Positions 29,833 through 38,633 of a stretch of 40,097 nt of DNA are shown piece by piece (within the stretch, counting starts at the first letter, position 1; the number at the start of each line of letters is the position of its first letter). The notes beneath the pieces were generated by a model that was not told where the DNA came from, searched no databases, and worked only from the letters and a program-made list of their open reading frames with translations. Made by a program: the position numbers and the translations under genes. Origin of the DNA: a virus; the IMG/VR virus record IMGVR_UViG_3300045918_000038, positions 1 through 40,097 of that record; one strand, 5' to 3'.

Positions 29833-32021
29833 TATTTACCCCTGCTATTTCCGATAACTGCACCAGCGGTACCCATGTTACCAAGTTCCTGACCCACTTG
29901 GGTGAAGATCAATAGTGCTTTGTTGCGTTCTGACGTGGGTAGTGTGTTCAACATCTCTGTCGCGGTCTTACCGTTACGCATACCCTCAGCAATAGCCTTA
30001 TAAGTATTCTGATTCAAATACTTGTCAGCATATTCCAAAACCTTATTAACTAGTGCAGCCTTCTGGTTCATCATGTTAGGCAACCGTAGGCGTGAGTCGA
30101 TGCCTGCAAGGTCACCTGCACCAGCGGTAGCCTGTGATGCGAGGGTCTTGTCACGGATCAGTTGACCCTCGACGTTCTTCACTGCGCCAAACTGGGTCGG
30201 AGTCAGAACATCGGAGGTATCACCGAAACGTGCGTCAAGGCCCGACTTTTTCAGTGCTGAACCCTCACCGCGACCCAGTGCGTTGGTGAAGGGGAGTACC
30301 CGTTCTTTACCCACTGTATTGTCAAGGGTTTCAGATAGGTTGGTCAGAACCTTGGACTGATTGACTGGTTTGTACAACTCTATAGCATTCTGACGTGCAG
30401 CACTATACTCGGGAGAGGATGCAGTCATAGCACCTGTCAACCGAGACTTTATCTCTGTAAGTTCAGCATCCCGCACATTCTGCAAGCTGGAAGGCATCGA
30501 TGGGTTCTTGAACCGATCGTCAATAGCCATCTTGATAAAATGCAGCCCCTGCATACTCGCAGCAGGGTCTTCAGCAAGACGTTGACGCACTGCTGGAGGG
30601 ATGTTTGCATTGTTGAGGATCGACTTCTTAGCCTCCTCAACTGCCGCTTTGAACGCTGGTGTCGAGGAGATGTCTTCAAGACCTTGGATAGTGCTGACTT
30701 GTCGCGGAGATCTAATCAGTTCTTCAGTTTTCACGGAAGGTACTGACCTAGAACTTACCTTGGAGGTCACATTCTCAGGTTGCGAATAAATAGGCATACC
30801 AGCAGAGTCTGTGCCTACCACAGTAGGTTGAATAGGTAGACCCAGTGCATCTTTCTCAGGGGTTATCCGGGTAGCGGATACTGTTCGACTACCTGCACCA
30901 GCAGTAGGTGCTGCAACTGGTGGATTAACGTCCGAATGCAACATACCGAAACTATCTCGCCACTGGTACAGAGGAGGTCGCACAGAGGTTTGTAGTGCTG
31001 CGAGTCGTGATTGGTCAGCTTTGGCAGCATTACCGTAGTTGACAGTATTACCCACCTTCAAGTTAGTCTCAGCCGTAGCCAGATCAGGAGTCACTCCCGA
31101 CAGCATCCCCTGACGTGCAGCAGCTTGCTCCTTGGCGAGATCATAATAATACTTACTCTGACCACCCTTGGACTTGGCAAACGCATCCAGCGCAGACCAT
31201 GATGGCTGGTTCACATCCACTGCTGCCTGACCTGCGGTGATATTAGTCGGTGCACCCGCCAGAGCAGCGCGTACCTGTGGAAGTTGGTCACCTGCTGCTT
31301 TACGGGCAATGTCACCCGCAGCCACTTGACCTGACCGACCCGTGAGCCAGTCAATACCCCCACCGATTACCTTACTACCTAGCTTGAACACTGATGGTAA
31401 TGTGCCACCAAATAGTCCACCGTAGCCAGCACCCTTAGCTGCTTCTTCAGTGTCACCATCTGATGCACCATAACCTACAACACCACCCGTAGCAGCACCC
31501 GTGATAGCAGGTGCTACAACTTGGGTAGTAATCTGTGCTGCGCGTGGAGCAGCACGTTCAGCGAGTCGAGCAGCCTCAACAGTCTTGGTGGCATTGGCTA
31601 CGAATGGGAGTGCCTGAACACCTTTTCCAATAACGCCGCCTACAGCCAGCGCAGCAGGGTCGAGGACTTGACCAAGCATATACCCACCCGACTCCTTGTC
31701 GAGTTCCTGAGTAGGCCAGATCTGATCACCCCACTTGGTACCTGCGAATGCCTGCCCGATGATATTTCCTGTACCACGCATCAGGGTTGTCGCACCACCC
31801 AGCAGGTTAGCACCCCGAGTAACAGATTCACCCGCATTGAATTTAGGTAGGGTATTAGTTACTACCGCACCGTCATCTATATGGAGCAGTTGCTTCTCGG
31901 TAAGACCACCAGCGGGGGGTTTAATCCGTATTGGTTTGTCAGGCGCATCAAGAAATGCATCATGTCGTGTGTCTTCCTGCACCGCATCGGGTGCATCCAA
32001 GAAGCTGCTATGGTCTGCCAT
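29832..32021 (-). CDS. Large internal virion (DNA ejection) protein
   Basis: 729 residues. N-terminal tandem SFLDAPD/AFLDAPD (6-12 and 22-28), a Gly/Ala-rich region with membrane-like segments (about 115-215, LDPAALAVGGVIGKG, AITGAATGGVVGYGA), and a helical C-terminal half. The Gly-rich membrane segments and position after scaffold, capsid and two other Ala/Gln-rich proteins fit podovirus ejection proteins that form a periplasm-spanning channel. No lysozyme motif is visible. Confidence 0.75.
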   Translation of the reverse strand: MADHSSFLDAPDAVQEDTRHDAFLDAPDKPIRIKPPAGGLTEKQLLHIDDGAVVTNTLPKFNAGESVTRGANLLGGATTLMRGTGNIIGQAFAGTKWGDQIWPTQELDKESGGYMLGQVLDPAALAVGGVIGKGVQALPFVANATKTVEAARLAERAAPRAAQITTQVVAPAITGAATGGVVGYGASDGDTEEAAKGAGYGGLFGGTLPSVFKLGSKVIGGGIDWLTGRSGQVAAGDIARKAAGDQLPQVRAALAGAPTNITAGQAAVDVNQPSWSALDAFAKSKGGQSKYYYDLAKEQAAARQGMLSGVTPDLATAETNLKVGNTVNYGNAAKADQSRLAALQTSVRPPLYQWRDSFGMLHSDVNPPVAAPTAGAGSRTVSATRITPEKDALGLPIQPTVVGTDSAGMPIYSQPENVTSKVSSRSVPSVKTEELIRSPRQVSTIQGLEDISSTPAFKAAVEEAKKSILNNANIPPAVRQRLAEDPAASMQGLHFIKMAIDDRFKNPSMPSSLQNVRDAELTEIKSRLTGAMTASSPEYSAARQNAIELYKPVNQSKVLTNLSETLDNTVGKERVLPFTNALGRGEGSALKKSGLDARFGDTSDVLTPTQFGAVKNVEGQLIRDKTLASQATAGAGDLAGIDSRLRLPNMMNQKAALVNKVLEYADKYLNQNTYKAIAEGMRNGKTATEMLNTLPTSERNKALLIFTQVGQELGNMGTAGAVIGNSRGK

Positions 32022-33325
32022 TAGAACAACCCTCTCGACTTCATATCATCAAGAATTGCATTGGCCTGCGCCTTGGTCAGTTTACCCCCTTGGTATAGCG
32101 ACTTCACCTGCTGAGGTGTAGTCACACCCGACATAGGTGGTGTGGCTGACTGAGTGGGGGCTGGTTCAGCAGGAGGTGCCATTGTTTGAGTAATAGGACT
32201 GGTTGGGGTCAGAGCAGCCTTCTTCTTCAGGCGGTCCAAGCCAGTGCGGATGACACCCATATATTCACGAACGGCATCCTTGAACTCATTCTCACTCTGA
32301 CTTGTCTGGGCACGTAACAGAGCCTGTGTAGCTTTCTGACCCTCGACATCAGTAATCTGACCACCGCCGCGGAGACTCTTGAAGGCTTGCAGGAATACAC
32401 CACCCTTGATCTGATCGAACCGTGCGGCAAAGTCAGCCTCCTTAGAGCCTGGAATCTTACTAGCCATAGGGAGTGTAAGACCCACAGCACCCGATAATCC
32501 AGGGTGCGCGAGTAACTGGTCCAACTGGCGTAGCTGAACCTCAGCCATTGGTTCAGCGTCAATGAGATCAATTTGAGCACCTGCTGAAGCCTTACCAATC
32601 TCCACACCACCTGACTTAGCGGCAGCCACTTTAGCGATAAGTTCTGGTGAATACTCAGCGGGAGTCATTACTGTACCGTCCTGTTTGACTACCTCTGTCC
32701 TGCCACCAATGCCTTTCTCAATACGAACAGTAACAGGTTGACCATCAACAATCATGTTCTTAACCGTAACACTATTACTATTACCCCCAGAACCACCTGT
32801 TTTCTTGGCATTCAAAGCGGCGATACGGTCTTTGGCAAACTGTACTTCTTCAGGAGTGGAATCTGGATCGGTGACAATATCTACCTGATCTTGGTACTCT
32901 TTGGTGTTACCGTATCCAGTGGGTTGATATGCAAGTGCCTTCTTAGCCTGTGCATCTTCCAGTGCCATCTTGGAGTTCTGCATCTTCAGAGCCTGAGAAG
33001 CCTGAACATACTTAGCAGCAAGGCCAGGGTTCACATCCTTCAACTGCTGTGCACCAGCCATCAACCCTTCAGGAGTCGAGTGGTTGATACCCTTCTGGAG
33101 AATCTGTGTCTGACTAGCTAATTGTTGCTGAGGGTTCACCATCCCCATTGCATTCGCAGCCGCACCGCCCAGCATCCCACCTGCTTGGTACATACCAGCA
33201 GCGGCGCGTTGTAGGGGAGACTGGTTAGCATAGGCAGCAGCACCCTGCTGGAGAGCAGTGTTCTGTTGGGCTTGGATCTGGTCAGGCGTGGGTCCAAACA
33301 GACCGTCAAGTGCTTCGGTAGCCAT
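32021..33325 (-). CDS. Internal virion protein
   Basis: 434 residues. Gln/Ala/Gly-rich start (IQAQQNTALQQGAAAYANQS), long helical middle, and a C-terminal motif FKSLRGGGQITDVEGQKATQ near 316-335, common in phage ejection proteins. The end (QVKSLYQGGKLTKAQANAIL) is a short helical hairpin. Overlaps both neighbours by one base (TAATG type). Confidence 0.75.
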   Translation of the reverse strand: MATEALDGLFGPTPDQIQAQQNTALQQGAAAYANQSPLQRAAAGMYQAGGMLGGAAANAMGMVNPQQQLASQTQILQKGINHSTPEGLMAGAQQLKDVNPGLAAKYVQASQALKMQNSKMALEDAQAKKALAYQPTGYGNTKEYQDQVDIVTDPDSTPEEVQFAKDRIAALNAKKTGGSGGNSNSVTVKNMIVDGQPVTVRIEKGIGGRTEVVKQDGTVMTPAEYSPELIAKVAAAKSGGVEIGKASAGAQIDLIDAEPMAEVQLRQLDQLLAHPGLSGAVGLTLPMASKIPGSKEADFAARFDQIKGGVFLQAFKSLRGGGQITDVEGQKATQALLRAQTSQSENEFKDAVREYMGVIRTGLDRLKKKAALTPTSPITQTMAPPAEPAPTQSATPPMSGVTTPQQVKSLYQGGKLTKAQANAILDDMKSRGLF

Positions 33326-34758
33326 TACAGTGCCTTTCCGGTCGTGGGGTCAAACTTATAACCTGCTGTCGCCTGCCCCGCACCGGAGAGCATTGCACCC
33401 CAAGGACTATAGGCATTAGCGGGTGCCATTGTAGCGGCTGCGCTGGTCATACCATTTGCCAGTAAGCTACCAGACTGTGCATTGGCAGCGGTAGTCTGAC
33501 CACCCAGTAACATACCCTGTGTGAGTGCCTGCTGACCCAACCCTTCGATATTCTGGGCACCTGTCAGTGCGGTACCGTAGGGACTATATGCAGCAGATTG
33601 CGTACTATACATACCCTTCAACATATCGCCACCTGTGCCCACCATACCCGCGCCAAACTTAGCGTAGTCCATACCACCCTGTGTCGCATTGGCTGCGAGG
33701 GTAGTGTCCTGCTGATGGTTGGCATTGAGCAGAGCCTGTAGCTGCGGGTTAGCCGCACCTTGACCGCCGACACCGCCGCCGATAGCGAACCCACCGCGAC
33801 CCTGAGCCTGCATCTGAGCCTGTAGCGCTGCCATTGAGTCAGCACGACCTGGGGCCAGGATAGCCTGCTGGTCTTGGTAATACTTCGCAGCCTGTGCCGC
33901 TGGGTCGGTAGTCAGGTATCCATTACCCAAGGTCATAGCCGACTGTGCAGCCTGCGCCATTGGTGCGGTAGCAGCTTGTGAGCCTGTGAACTGATCTAGC
34001 ATACCTTGGGAGGCACCCATGATCTGGTTCTGCTGACCCTGTAACACTGGGCTTAAGGCATAACCAGCGCTGTTCAGGTTACCGTTGGAGTCATAACCGA
34101 ACTGGGATCGTCCGAAGTTGGTCGTGACACCAATGGGTCGGAACTTCGCAGCATCTGCGGCAATCTGTGCTGCACGGATCTGGGCATCGGCTTGGGTCTG
34201 TGCGGCACCTTGTGCTGCTCTGGCATTGAGATAGGAGCCTGCCATACCGAGGCTACCTGATACTAGATTGGATGAGTTCGCAGCACCTGTGAGCAGACCA
34301 CCGCCTGCTGCTGCAGCAGCGCCTGCGCCTGCGGTAGACGCTACTCCTGCACCACCCGCATTAACCACTTCCCATGCAGCACTAGGGGAGTACCCTTGTG
34401 CAATCAGTGCCTGTGCAGCACCTTGCTCGGCAGCAGTAGCACCTGTAGCAGCAGAAGATCCACCACCCAATAGTCCCGATGCACCACCTTGACCGAACAC
34501 ACTACCTGTTGAGTTGTAGTTGTTGACACCTGTTCCAACAAGATATGACCCTCCTGCGGCAGCTAATCCCGCACCAATGTCACCAGATTGACCCGCACTA
34601 TTAGCACCTAGTGCGGCAGCGGTAACTTCAGGAGGAACACCGAAGTAAGCGGCACCTGCAGATACGGCAGCTTGCGCTATGGGGCTAGACGCAACAACCT
34701 CTCCCACATGGGATACCGTGTCGGATGTTGACTTAACTGGGTCAGCTAAGAATCCCAT
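33325..34758 (-). CDS. Gly/Ala-rich internal virion protein
   Basis: 477 residues. Very rich in Gly, Ala, Ser and Gln with membrane-like stretches (SAGAAYFGVPPEVTAAALGA, ASTAGAGAAAAAGGGLL). Together with the next two genes it forms the typical set of three podovirus ejection proteins. No enzyme motif is visible. Confidence 0.75.
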   Translation of the reverse strand: MGFLADPVKSTSDTVSHVGEVVASSPIAQAAVSAGAAYFGVPPEVTAAALGANSAGQSGDIGAGLAAAGGSYLVGTGVNNYNSTGSVFGQGGASGLLGGGSSAATGATAAEQGAAQALIAQGYSPSAAWEVVNAGGAGVASTAGAGAAAAAGGGLLTGAANSSNLVSGSLGMAGSYLNARAAQGAAQTQADAQIRAAQIAADAAKFRPIGVTTNFGRSQFGYDSNGNLNSAGYALSPVLQGQQNQIMGASQGMLDQFTGSQAATAPMAQAAQSAMTLGNGYLTTDPAAQAAKYYQDQQAILAPGRADSMAALQAQMQAQGRGGFAIGGGVGGQGAANPQLQALLNANHQQDTTLAANATQGGMDYAKFGAGMVGTGGDMLKGMYSTQSAAYSPYGTALTGAQNIEGLGQQALTQGMLLGGQTTAANAQSGSLLANGMTSAAATMAPANAYSPWGAMLSGAGQATAGYKFDPTTGKAL

Positions 34759-35153
34759 TATTTAACCCCTAGATCAAAATACATTCCGTATGTCCTATAC
34801 ACACCCTCGTCAATCTTTCTGACTGTCGCAGGGAAATATGAATACTTAGCTAATTCTGAAATTCTAGGGTTATCGTAATAGGTAACGGCCCGTTCAAATT
34901 GGTCAGCAACTGACTTCAGTAAAGAGTTTATCGCATTTGTCAAGTCTTTACCAGACCCAGCATTCATGCAATGAAATTCAATTGTCTTGTCATCCTGTCT
35001 GGAGAACCGGATTAATACGTTCTCTGACTCAAATATCTGATTAGCATGGATGAGATCACCCACCAGCTTCAGTGCATACTCTTGGATATACCCACTATCC
35101 TGATAGTGTCGGTTGAAATCAGTGACAACAATATGTCTCAGATCACTGGACAT
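34758..35153 (-). CDS. Unknown late protein (131 aa)
   Basis: MSSDLRHIVVTDFNRHYQDS onward. A soluble, mixed alpha/beta protein without known motif. Codons are more AT-rich than its neighbours. The start overlaps the upstream gene by 11 bases. Encoded between a small head protein and the ejection proteins, so possibly a head-completion or chaperone-like function; not recognised. Confidence 0.7.
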   Translation of the reverse strand: MSSDLRHIVVTDFNRHYQDSGYIQEYALKLVGDLIHANQIFESENVLIRFSRQDDKTIEFHCMNAGSGKDLTNAINSLLKSVADQFERAVTYYDNPRISELAKYSYFPATVRKIDEGVYRTYGMYFDLGVK

Positions 35154-35457
35154 ATCCCTTAGCCTGCATTTCTTTCAGGTACTTCTCATCCGCTGGGACA
35201 AACTGATCACCCTCAATGTGACCCACAAGGTTGCCCTTAGCGTCCAGTACCAAAGTACCATCATCGGAAACAATATAGGGTTTACCATCAACCTGCGCCA
35301 CACCTGCTTTAACATCGACTGGTTTTCCTTCAACGATCACTTGACCATTGAACTTCCCGTGACTCAGTGCGGGATCTTGTGACTGTTGTGCACCACCCAT
35401 CATACCCTGCTGTGGGGCTGGTGCTGCCTGGGGAGGCATTTGGTCCATCATACCCAT
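35143..35457 (-). CDS. Small late protein with Met/Gln/Pro head
   Basis: 104 residues. The N-terminal 30 are Met/Gln/Pro-rich (MGMMDQMPPQAAPAPQQGMM). The rest holds a beta-hairpin-like repeat (GQVIVEGKPVDVKAGVAQVD, then GTLVLDAKGNLVG). Probably a small virion or assembly factor, by position. Confidence 0.65.
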   Translation of the reverse strand: MGMMDQMPPQAAPAPQQGMMGGAQQSQDPALSHGKFNGQVIVEGKPVDVKAGVAQVDGKPYIVSDDGTLVLDAKGNLVGHIEGDQFVPADEKYLKEMQAKGYVQ

Positions 35458-35460
35458 GAG

Positions 35461-35688
35461 TTACTCCTGAAGGAACGAGGGCATGACACCCTTAGCGGGA
35501 CGACCTCGTTTGAGGCTCAACACTTCTTTGGGGGTCGCTTGGACCGGGACTGCTTGGATGGCTTCTGCGGCTTGATCATCCTTGACCTCCACATAACCCT
35601 CATGCTTACGCAACCCTGCAATATCGTCCTCATTGGTAAAGGATACGAAGTTGCCTGATCGGACACACTTGAAGGTAATTTTGTTCAT
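35461..35688 (-). CDS. Small late protein with AT-hook-like tail
   Basis: 75 residues. The first 35 (MNKITFKCVRSGNFVSFTNE) resemble a small beta domain found next to phage head genes. The C-terminus carries KRGRPAKGV (60-68), close to an AT-hook (R-G-R-P). It may bind DNA during packaging, or simply be basic. It is the first gene after the 35692 terminator, so its expression would need read-through. Confidence 0.6.
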   Translation of the reverse strand: MNKITFKCVRSGNFVSFTNEDDIAGLRKHEGYVEVKDDQAAEAIQAVPVQATPKEVLSLKRGRPAKGVMPSFLQE

Positions 35689-35691
35689 AAT

Positions 35692-35714
35692 AAAAAGCCC
35701 CGGTTAAGGGGCTT
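35692..35714 (-). terminator. Rho-independent terminator inside late operon
   Basis: On the minus strand GAAGCCCC, loop TTAACC, then GGGGCTTTTTATT: a 7-8 bp stem followed directly by a U run. It sits after the decoration-like gene and would cut most transcripts there, giving capsid genes higher expression than the ejection genes. Confidence 0.8.
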
Positions 35715-35718
35715 CAGT

Positions 35719-36057
35719 TTACCAGATGGGACGGGCAACCATTACTTTCCAGGTCGAGGTAGCCAGATCCAGTGCAGCAGCACCGTTCAAGTTACTCAAA
35801 CGGACGGTAACAGTATTGGCAGCAGACACAAAGGCATTGAAGTCAGCGTCAACAGTCTGGTTCACACCAGCGGAGAAGCCAACTACCATATCACCCAGTG
35901 CGACACCCGGTACAGTCAAAGTACCTGTGTCTTCAGCGCCAGCAGCGACAGAGTTAGGGTCAATAGTTGCAGTGACAAACCACATTTCACTGAATGCGCC
36001 TTGCAACTGCTTATTACCCTGCTCTACGCGAATTGCGGTAGACGTAGTAAAAGCCAT
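35719..36057 (-). CDS. Putative capsid decoration protein
   Basis: 112 residues, MAFTTSTAIRVEQGNKQLQG onward, an all-beta-looking sequence (GTLTVPGVALGDMVVGFSAG, TVTVRLSNLNGAAALDLA). It is close to the capsid gene and between two hairpins, within the highly transcribed part. Position and beta-sandwich pattern suggest a decoration or head-fibre protein; not proven. Confidence 0.65.
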   Translation of the reverse strand: MAFTTSTAIRVEQGNKQLQGAFSEMWFVTATIDPNSVAAGAEDTGTLTVPGVALGDMVVGFSAGVNQTVDADFNAFVSAANTVTVRLSNLNGAAALDLATSTWKVMVARPIW

Positions 36058-36066
36058 GATTTATCC

Positions 36067-36213
36067 TTATTTACGGTGTTTAGCAGGGGTCATCTGCTTG
36101 CGGTCAAAGGCTTCCTCTTTTTTGGAACCCTCTTTACCTTGACGACCAGTTTCCTTGTCACCCTTGGTGGTTTCCCACTTACCTGGGTGGCTGGAGTGCT
36201 TTGATGGAACCAT
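36067..36213 (-). CDS. Small basic late protein (48 aa)
   Basis: MVPSKHSSHPGKWETTKGDK, ending KQMTPAKHRK: 48 residues, highly charged and Lys-rich, probably disordered. AGGAG lies seven bases before the ATG. Too short for the usual ORF cutoffs, but well supported by its ribosome site and position between capsid and decoration genes. Such proteins may aid packaged-DNA neutralisation. Confidence 0.65.
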   Translation of the reverse strand: MVPSKHSSHPGKWETTKGDKETGRQGKEGSKKEEAFDRKQMTPAKHRK

Positions 36214-36229
36214 TTGATACTCCTAGAAA

Positions 36230-36249
36230 CTAGGGGCCGAAGCCCCTAG
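36230..36249 (-). terminator. UUCG hairpin after capsid gene
   Basis: Minus-strand CTAGGGGC-TTCG-GCCCCTAG: an 8-bp perfect stem closed by a UUCG tetraloop, five bases after the capsid stop. Only a short U run (TTT) follows, so it is either a weak terminator or a 3'-end stabiliser of the capsid mRNA. Confidence 0.7.
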
Positions 36250-36254
36250 ATCAT

Positions 36255-37289
36255 TTAGGCCGGGACAACGACTGCCAAGGCAGCATAATCACGTAGCTCT
36301 TTCGTACCGTAGATAGTGTCAGAAGTCACCAAAGTACCAAGGTACTCTTGTTTGTACTGAGACTGGGTACGGATGTCTTGCTGGGTAGCCAAAGCCATAG
36401 CGTCTTTGTGCAGCATCAAGCAAGCACGGAACTTGGCATCGGTGGGGCTGGAAGTAGACCAGTCAATGGTGTTACCCAGTTCGTCAACGTAGGCTGCACC
36501 AGTAGGAGCAGTACCGCTGAAGGTCACAGACTGAGTGGAGGTCACGCTGTTGACATGAATCCAAGGGCAGTTTGTGGAGGTATAGACCTCAACGCCGTAC
36601 AGGTTACCCAAGCGGCCTGTCTTCAGGGTTTCACCGTCGCCACGGAACGCTTGTTCAGTGAATCGGGCAATACCGCGCAGCACAGCAGCTTCGACTGGAG
36701 GGATCACGAATGACAACTCATCGCTGTTCATATCGACATCTTCCAAGCCTTGGATCACCTTACGGATACCAGCGTCGGTCAGAGCCGTGCCGTTACCTGG
36801 GGTAGTACCCGAGAAGTTGGTAGAACCGTCGCCACCGATAACAGCCTTCTCATACGAGTTAGTGCCGCCACTGATCGAGCCAGCTTGAAAGCCTGCGCCC
36901 AAGAGGTGCAAGTCACGGTCAATACGCTTTGCCAATGCATAACCAGCGTCATCCGTATAGAACTGACGCATGGATTGCAGAGCCTGCATAGCTGCAATAT
37001 CTTCATACAGCTTGCTGTACTCGAAGTGGCGGTTGATCAGAACCTGAACTTCAGAAGCGGTATCTGCAATCAGTGTGACCTGAGTAGATGCGGCCTTTTG
37101 AGAAGCATCGCCGCGCGCTGGCACTGGAATGTGCAGCGTGTCACCCTTTTTGCCCTTGAAGCTGATCTGAGTAACCAAGTTACCGAGAACCAACTTCTGC
37201 TTGTAGGCGGCAAGTGTTTCGTCAGACCACAGTTGGGGGATGAATTTAGCACTTGTGGTTAGCGTGCTGTGATTGGTACCGAGACCCAT
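36255..37289 (-). CDS. Major capsid protein
   Basis: 344 residues. MGLGTNHSTLTTSAKFIPQL at the start; TASEVQVLINRHFEYSKLYE and QFYTDDAGYALAKRIDRDLH in the middle are typical of the T7-like HK97-fold capsid family, and the length fits. It follows scaffold and precedes the tail-side genes. Two hairpins downstream suggest high mRNA levels. Confidence 0.92.
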   Translation of the reverse strand: MGLGTNHSTLTTSAKFIPQLWSDETLAAYKQKLVLGNLVTQISFKGKKGDTLHIPVPARGDASQKAASTQVTLIADTASEVQVLINRHFEYSKLYEDIAAMQALQSMRQFYTDDAGYALAKRIDRDLHLLGAGFQAGSISGGTNSYEKAVIGGDGSTNFSGTTPGNGTALTDAGIRKVIQGLEDVDMNSDELSFVIPPVEAAVLRGIARFTEQAFRGDGETLKTGRLGNLYGVEVYTSTNCPWIHVNSVTSTQSVTFSGTAPTGAAYVDELGNTIDWSTSSPTDAKFRACLMLHKDAMALATQQDIRTQSQYKQEYLGTLVTSDTIYGTKELRDYAALAVVVPA

Positions 37290-37308
37290 AATTAACTCCT
37301 AAGTAGAC

Positions 37309-38067
37309 TTATTTAACCCGACCCTGCGAATAGGCATCCATGATTTCGTCTTGCATAGATGCGTACTTGTTAGGGTCACGCATTTTCAAACGGATGAGGT
37401 CAGCGCGTCGATAGACCTTCTTGGTACTCTCTCCAGACCCACCAGTATCCACAGAAGCTGCTCTCAGAGTCTCGCTACGGGCAGTATTATCTACTTCCGT
37501 AACCTTCTGCTGACGCACACTACGCAGTTCCTTGTAGGTCGAAAGTAACTCGTTCGCAGCATCAAGATCGTAGTTATCGGCATCAGCAAATAGCTTCTGA
37601 CGAACCTTACTCGCAGCTACCCAGCTTTTGAACTCAGGGTCAGCCACAACGTTTGTAACGTCAGGGTGCATCTGAGCCAATATCTGTTTATTCTGCACCG
37701 CTTGTGTCTGCCGAGCATATTGCTCTGCCGCTAACACTCGCGGATTATTCTCAATCTGTTGACGAATCGCTTCCTGAGGATTCTCAAAAAAATCTACAGG
37801 TCTCACTTCCTCGACTTTTGGCTTCGGTGTCAGTTGTGACTTAATCAGTTCATCCGCAAGTTTACGGACCTCATTCACCTCATTCATGGTGCGCCCGACC
37901 AGCTTTTCAGCCTCTTGGTGCATCTTGACAACATCGCTGACACTCTTGCCGCGATATTTCTCAGGTAAATCAGATACTGCTTGCTTAGGCTCCTCGATCT
38001 GCTGGTTCTCAACAGTCTCAAGTTCACCCATCTCCAAACCGTCATTCACATCTTCAATATCAGCCAT
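37309..38067 (-). CDS. Scaffolding protein
   Basis: 252 residues. An acidic N-terminus (ELETVENQQIEEPKQAVSDL), a central helical region (YRGKSVSDVVKMHQEAEKLV) and a basic C-terminus match podovirus scaffolds, which template the procapsid and leave before DNA entry. GGAGAG precedes the ATG. Located directly upstream of the capsid gene. Confidence 0.88.
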   Translation of the reverse strand: MADIEDVNDGLEMGELETVENQQIEEPKQAVSDLPEKYRGKSVSDVVKMHQEAEKLVGRTMNEVNEVRKLADELIKSQLTPKPKVEEVRPVDFFENPQEAIRQQIENNPRVLAAEQYARQTQAVQNKQILAQMHPDVTNVVADPEFKSWVAASKVRQKLFADADNYDLDAANELLSTYKELRSVRQQKVTEVDNTARSETLRAASVDTGGSGESTKKVYRRADLIRLKMRDPNKYASMQDEIMDAYSQGRVK

Positions 38068-38145
38068 ACTTCTCTCCGGCCCAAAATGGGTTGTCGGTTA
38101 CATAAATCCACTGCCTAAGATCAGGTTGTAGTGGTACACAATTGC

Positions 38146-38173
38146 TTTATATCACAAAAAGGTAAGTAATCAA
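38146..38173 (-). promoter_or_regulatory. Late promoter upstream of scaffold/capsid
   Basis: Reading on the minus strand: TTGATT (complement of 38168-38173), a 16-base spacer and TATAAA (complement of 38146-38151), about 80 bases before the scaffold ATG. The 102-base gap is the longest in this part of the late operon, consistent with a separate capsid promoter. Confidence 0.6.
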
Positions 38174-38400
38174 CTTCTTTTTGCCTTTATTCGTGCGTTT
38201 TCCTCACGTACTCGCGCCCAGCGTTCCGCAGCACCAGGGAATGCCCCGGTGATACCCTCAAGTCGCACTGTGGGCATACTCATCAACTGCACTGCTTCAC
38301 CCTGACATTCAGGGCACTCGATAGTACGGAACTCGGTATCAATCATCTTCTCACTGACTGTCCCGCAACTGGAGCAGCAGAAGTCACGTAGTGTTCTCAT
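38170..38400 (-). CDS. FmdB-like zinc-ribbon protein
   Basis: 76 residues. A CSSCG (about 9-13) and CPECQG (about 29-34) zinc ribbon followed by VRLEGITGAFPGAAERWARV, a combination common in phage proteins encoded near the capsid. The role is unknown; it may be an assembly factor or regulator. The start overlaps the upstream gene by 4 bases. Confidence 0.75.
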   Translation of the reverse strand: MRTLRDFCCSSCGTVSEKMIDTEFRTIECPECQGEAVQLMSMPTVRLEGITGAFPGAAERWARVREENARIKAKRS

Positions 38401-38633
38401 TGGTCTTCCTTCAGGCGTTCATAGGCTTCTTCACTGACATCCGCAATACTCAGCATCCAGCGCATCATGGATACCTCACCCTTTCGGAAGTCCAGTGAGT
38501 GGGTATCCGATACTGAGGATAGGGTATCTGTGGCCCTGAGCATCGCTGCAATATCAGTCATCAGTTCCTTCCAAGGATCTGTACTGCACATACTGAGGCG
38601 ATCTTCGTAATACCGTTGAAGTGTCACATCCAT
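38397..38633 (-). CDS. Small helical late protein
   Basis: 78 residues if started at ATG 38633 (MDVTLQRYYEDRLSMCSTDP); another ATG lies five codons upstream at 38648. The helical pattern PWKELMTDIAAMLRATDTLS and RKGEVSMMRWMLSI resembles small proteins next to phage scaffold genes. It overlaps the superrepeat gene by about 10 bases. Function unknown. Confidence 0.7.
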   Translation of the reverse strand: MDVTLQRYYEDRLSMCSTDPWKELMTDIAAMLRATDTLSSVSDTHSLDFRKGEVSMMRWMLSIADVSEEAYERLKEDQ

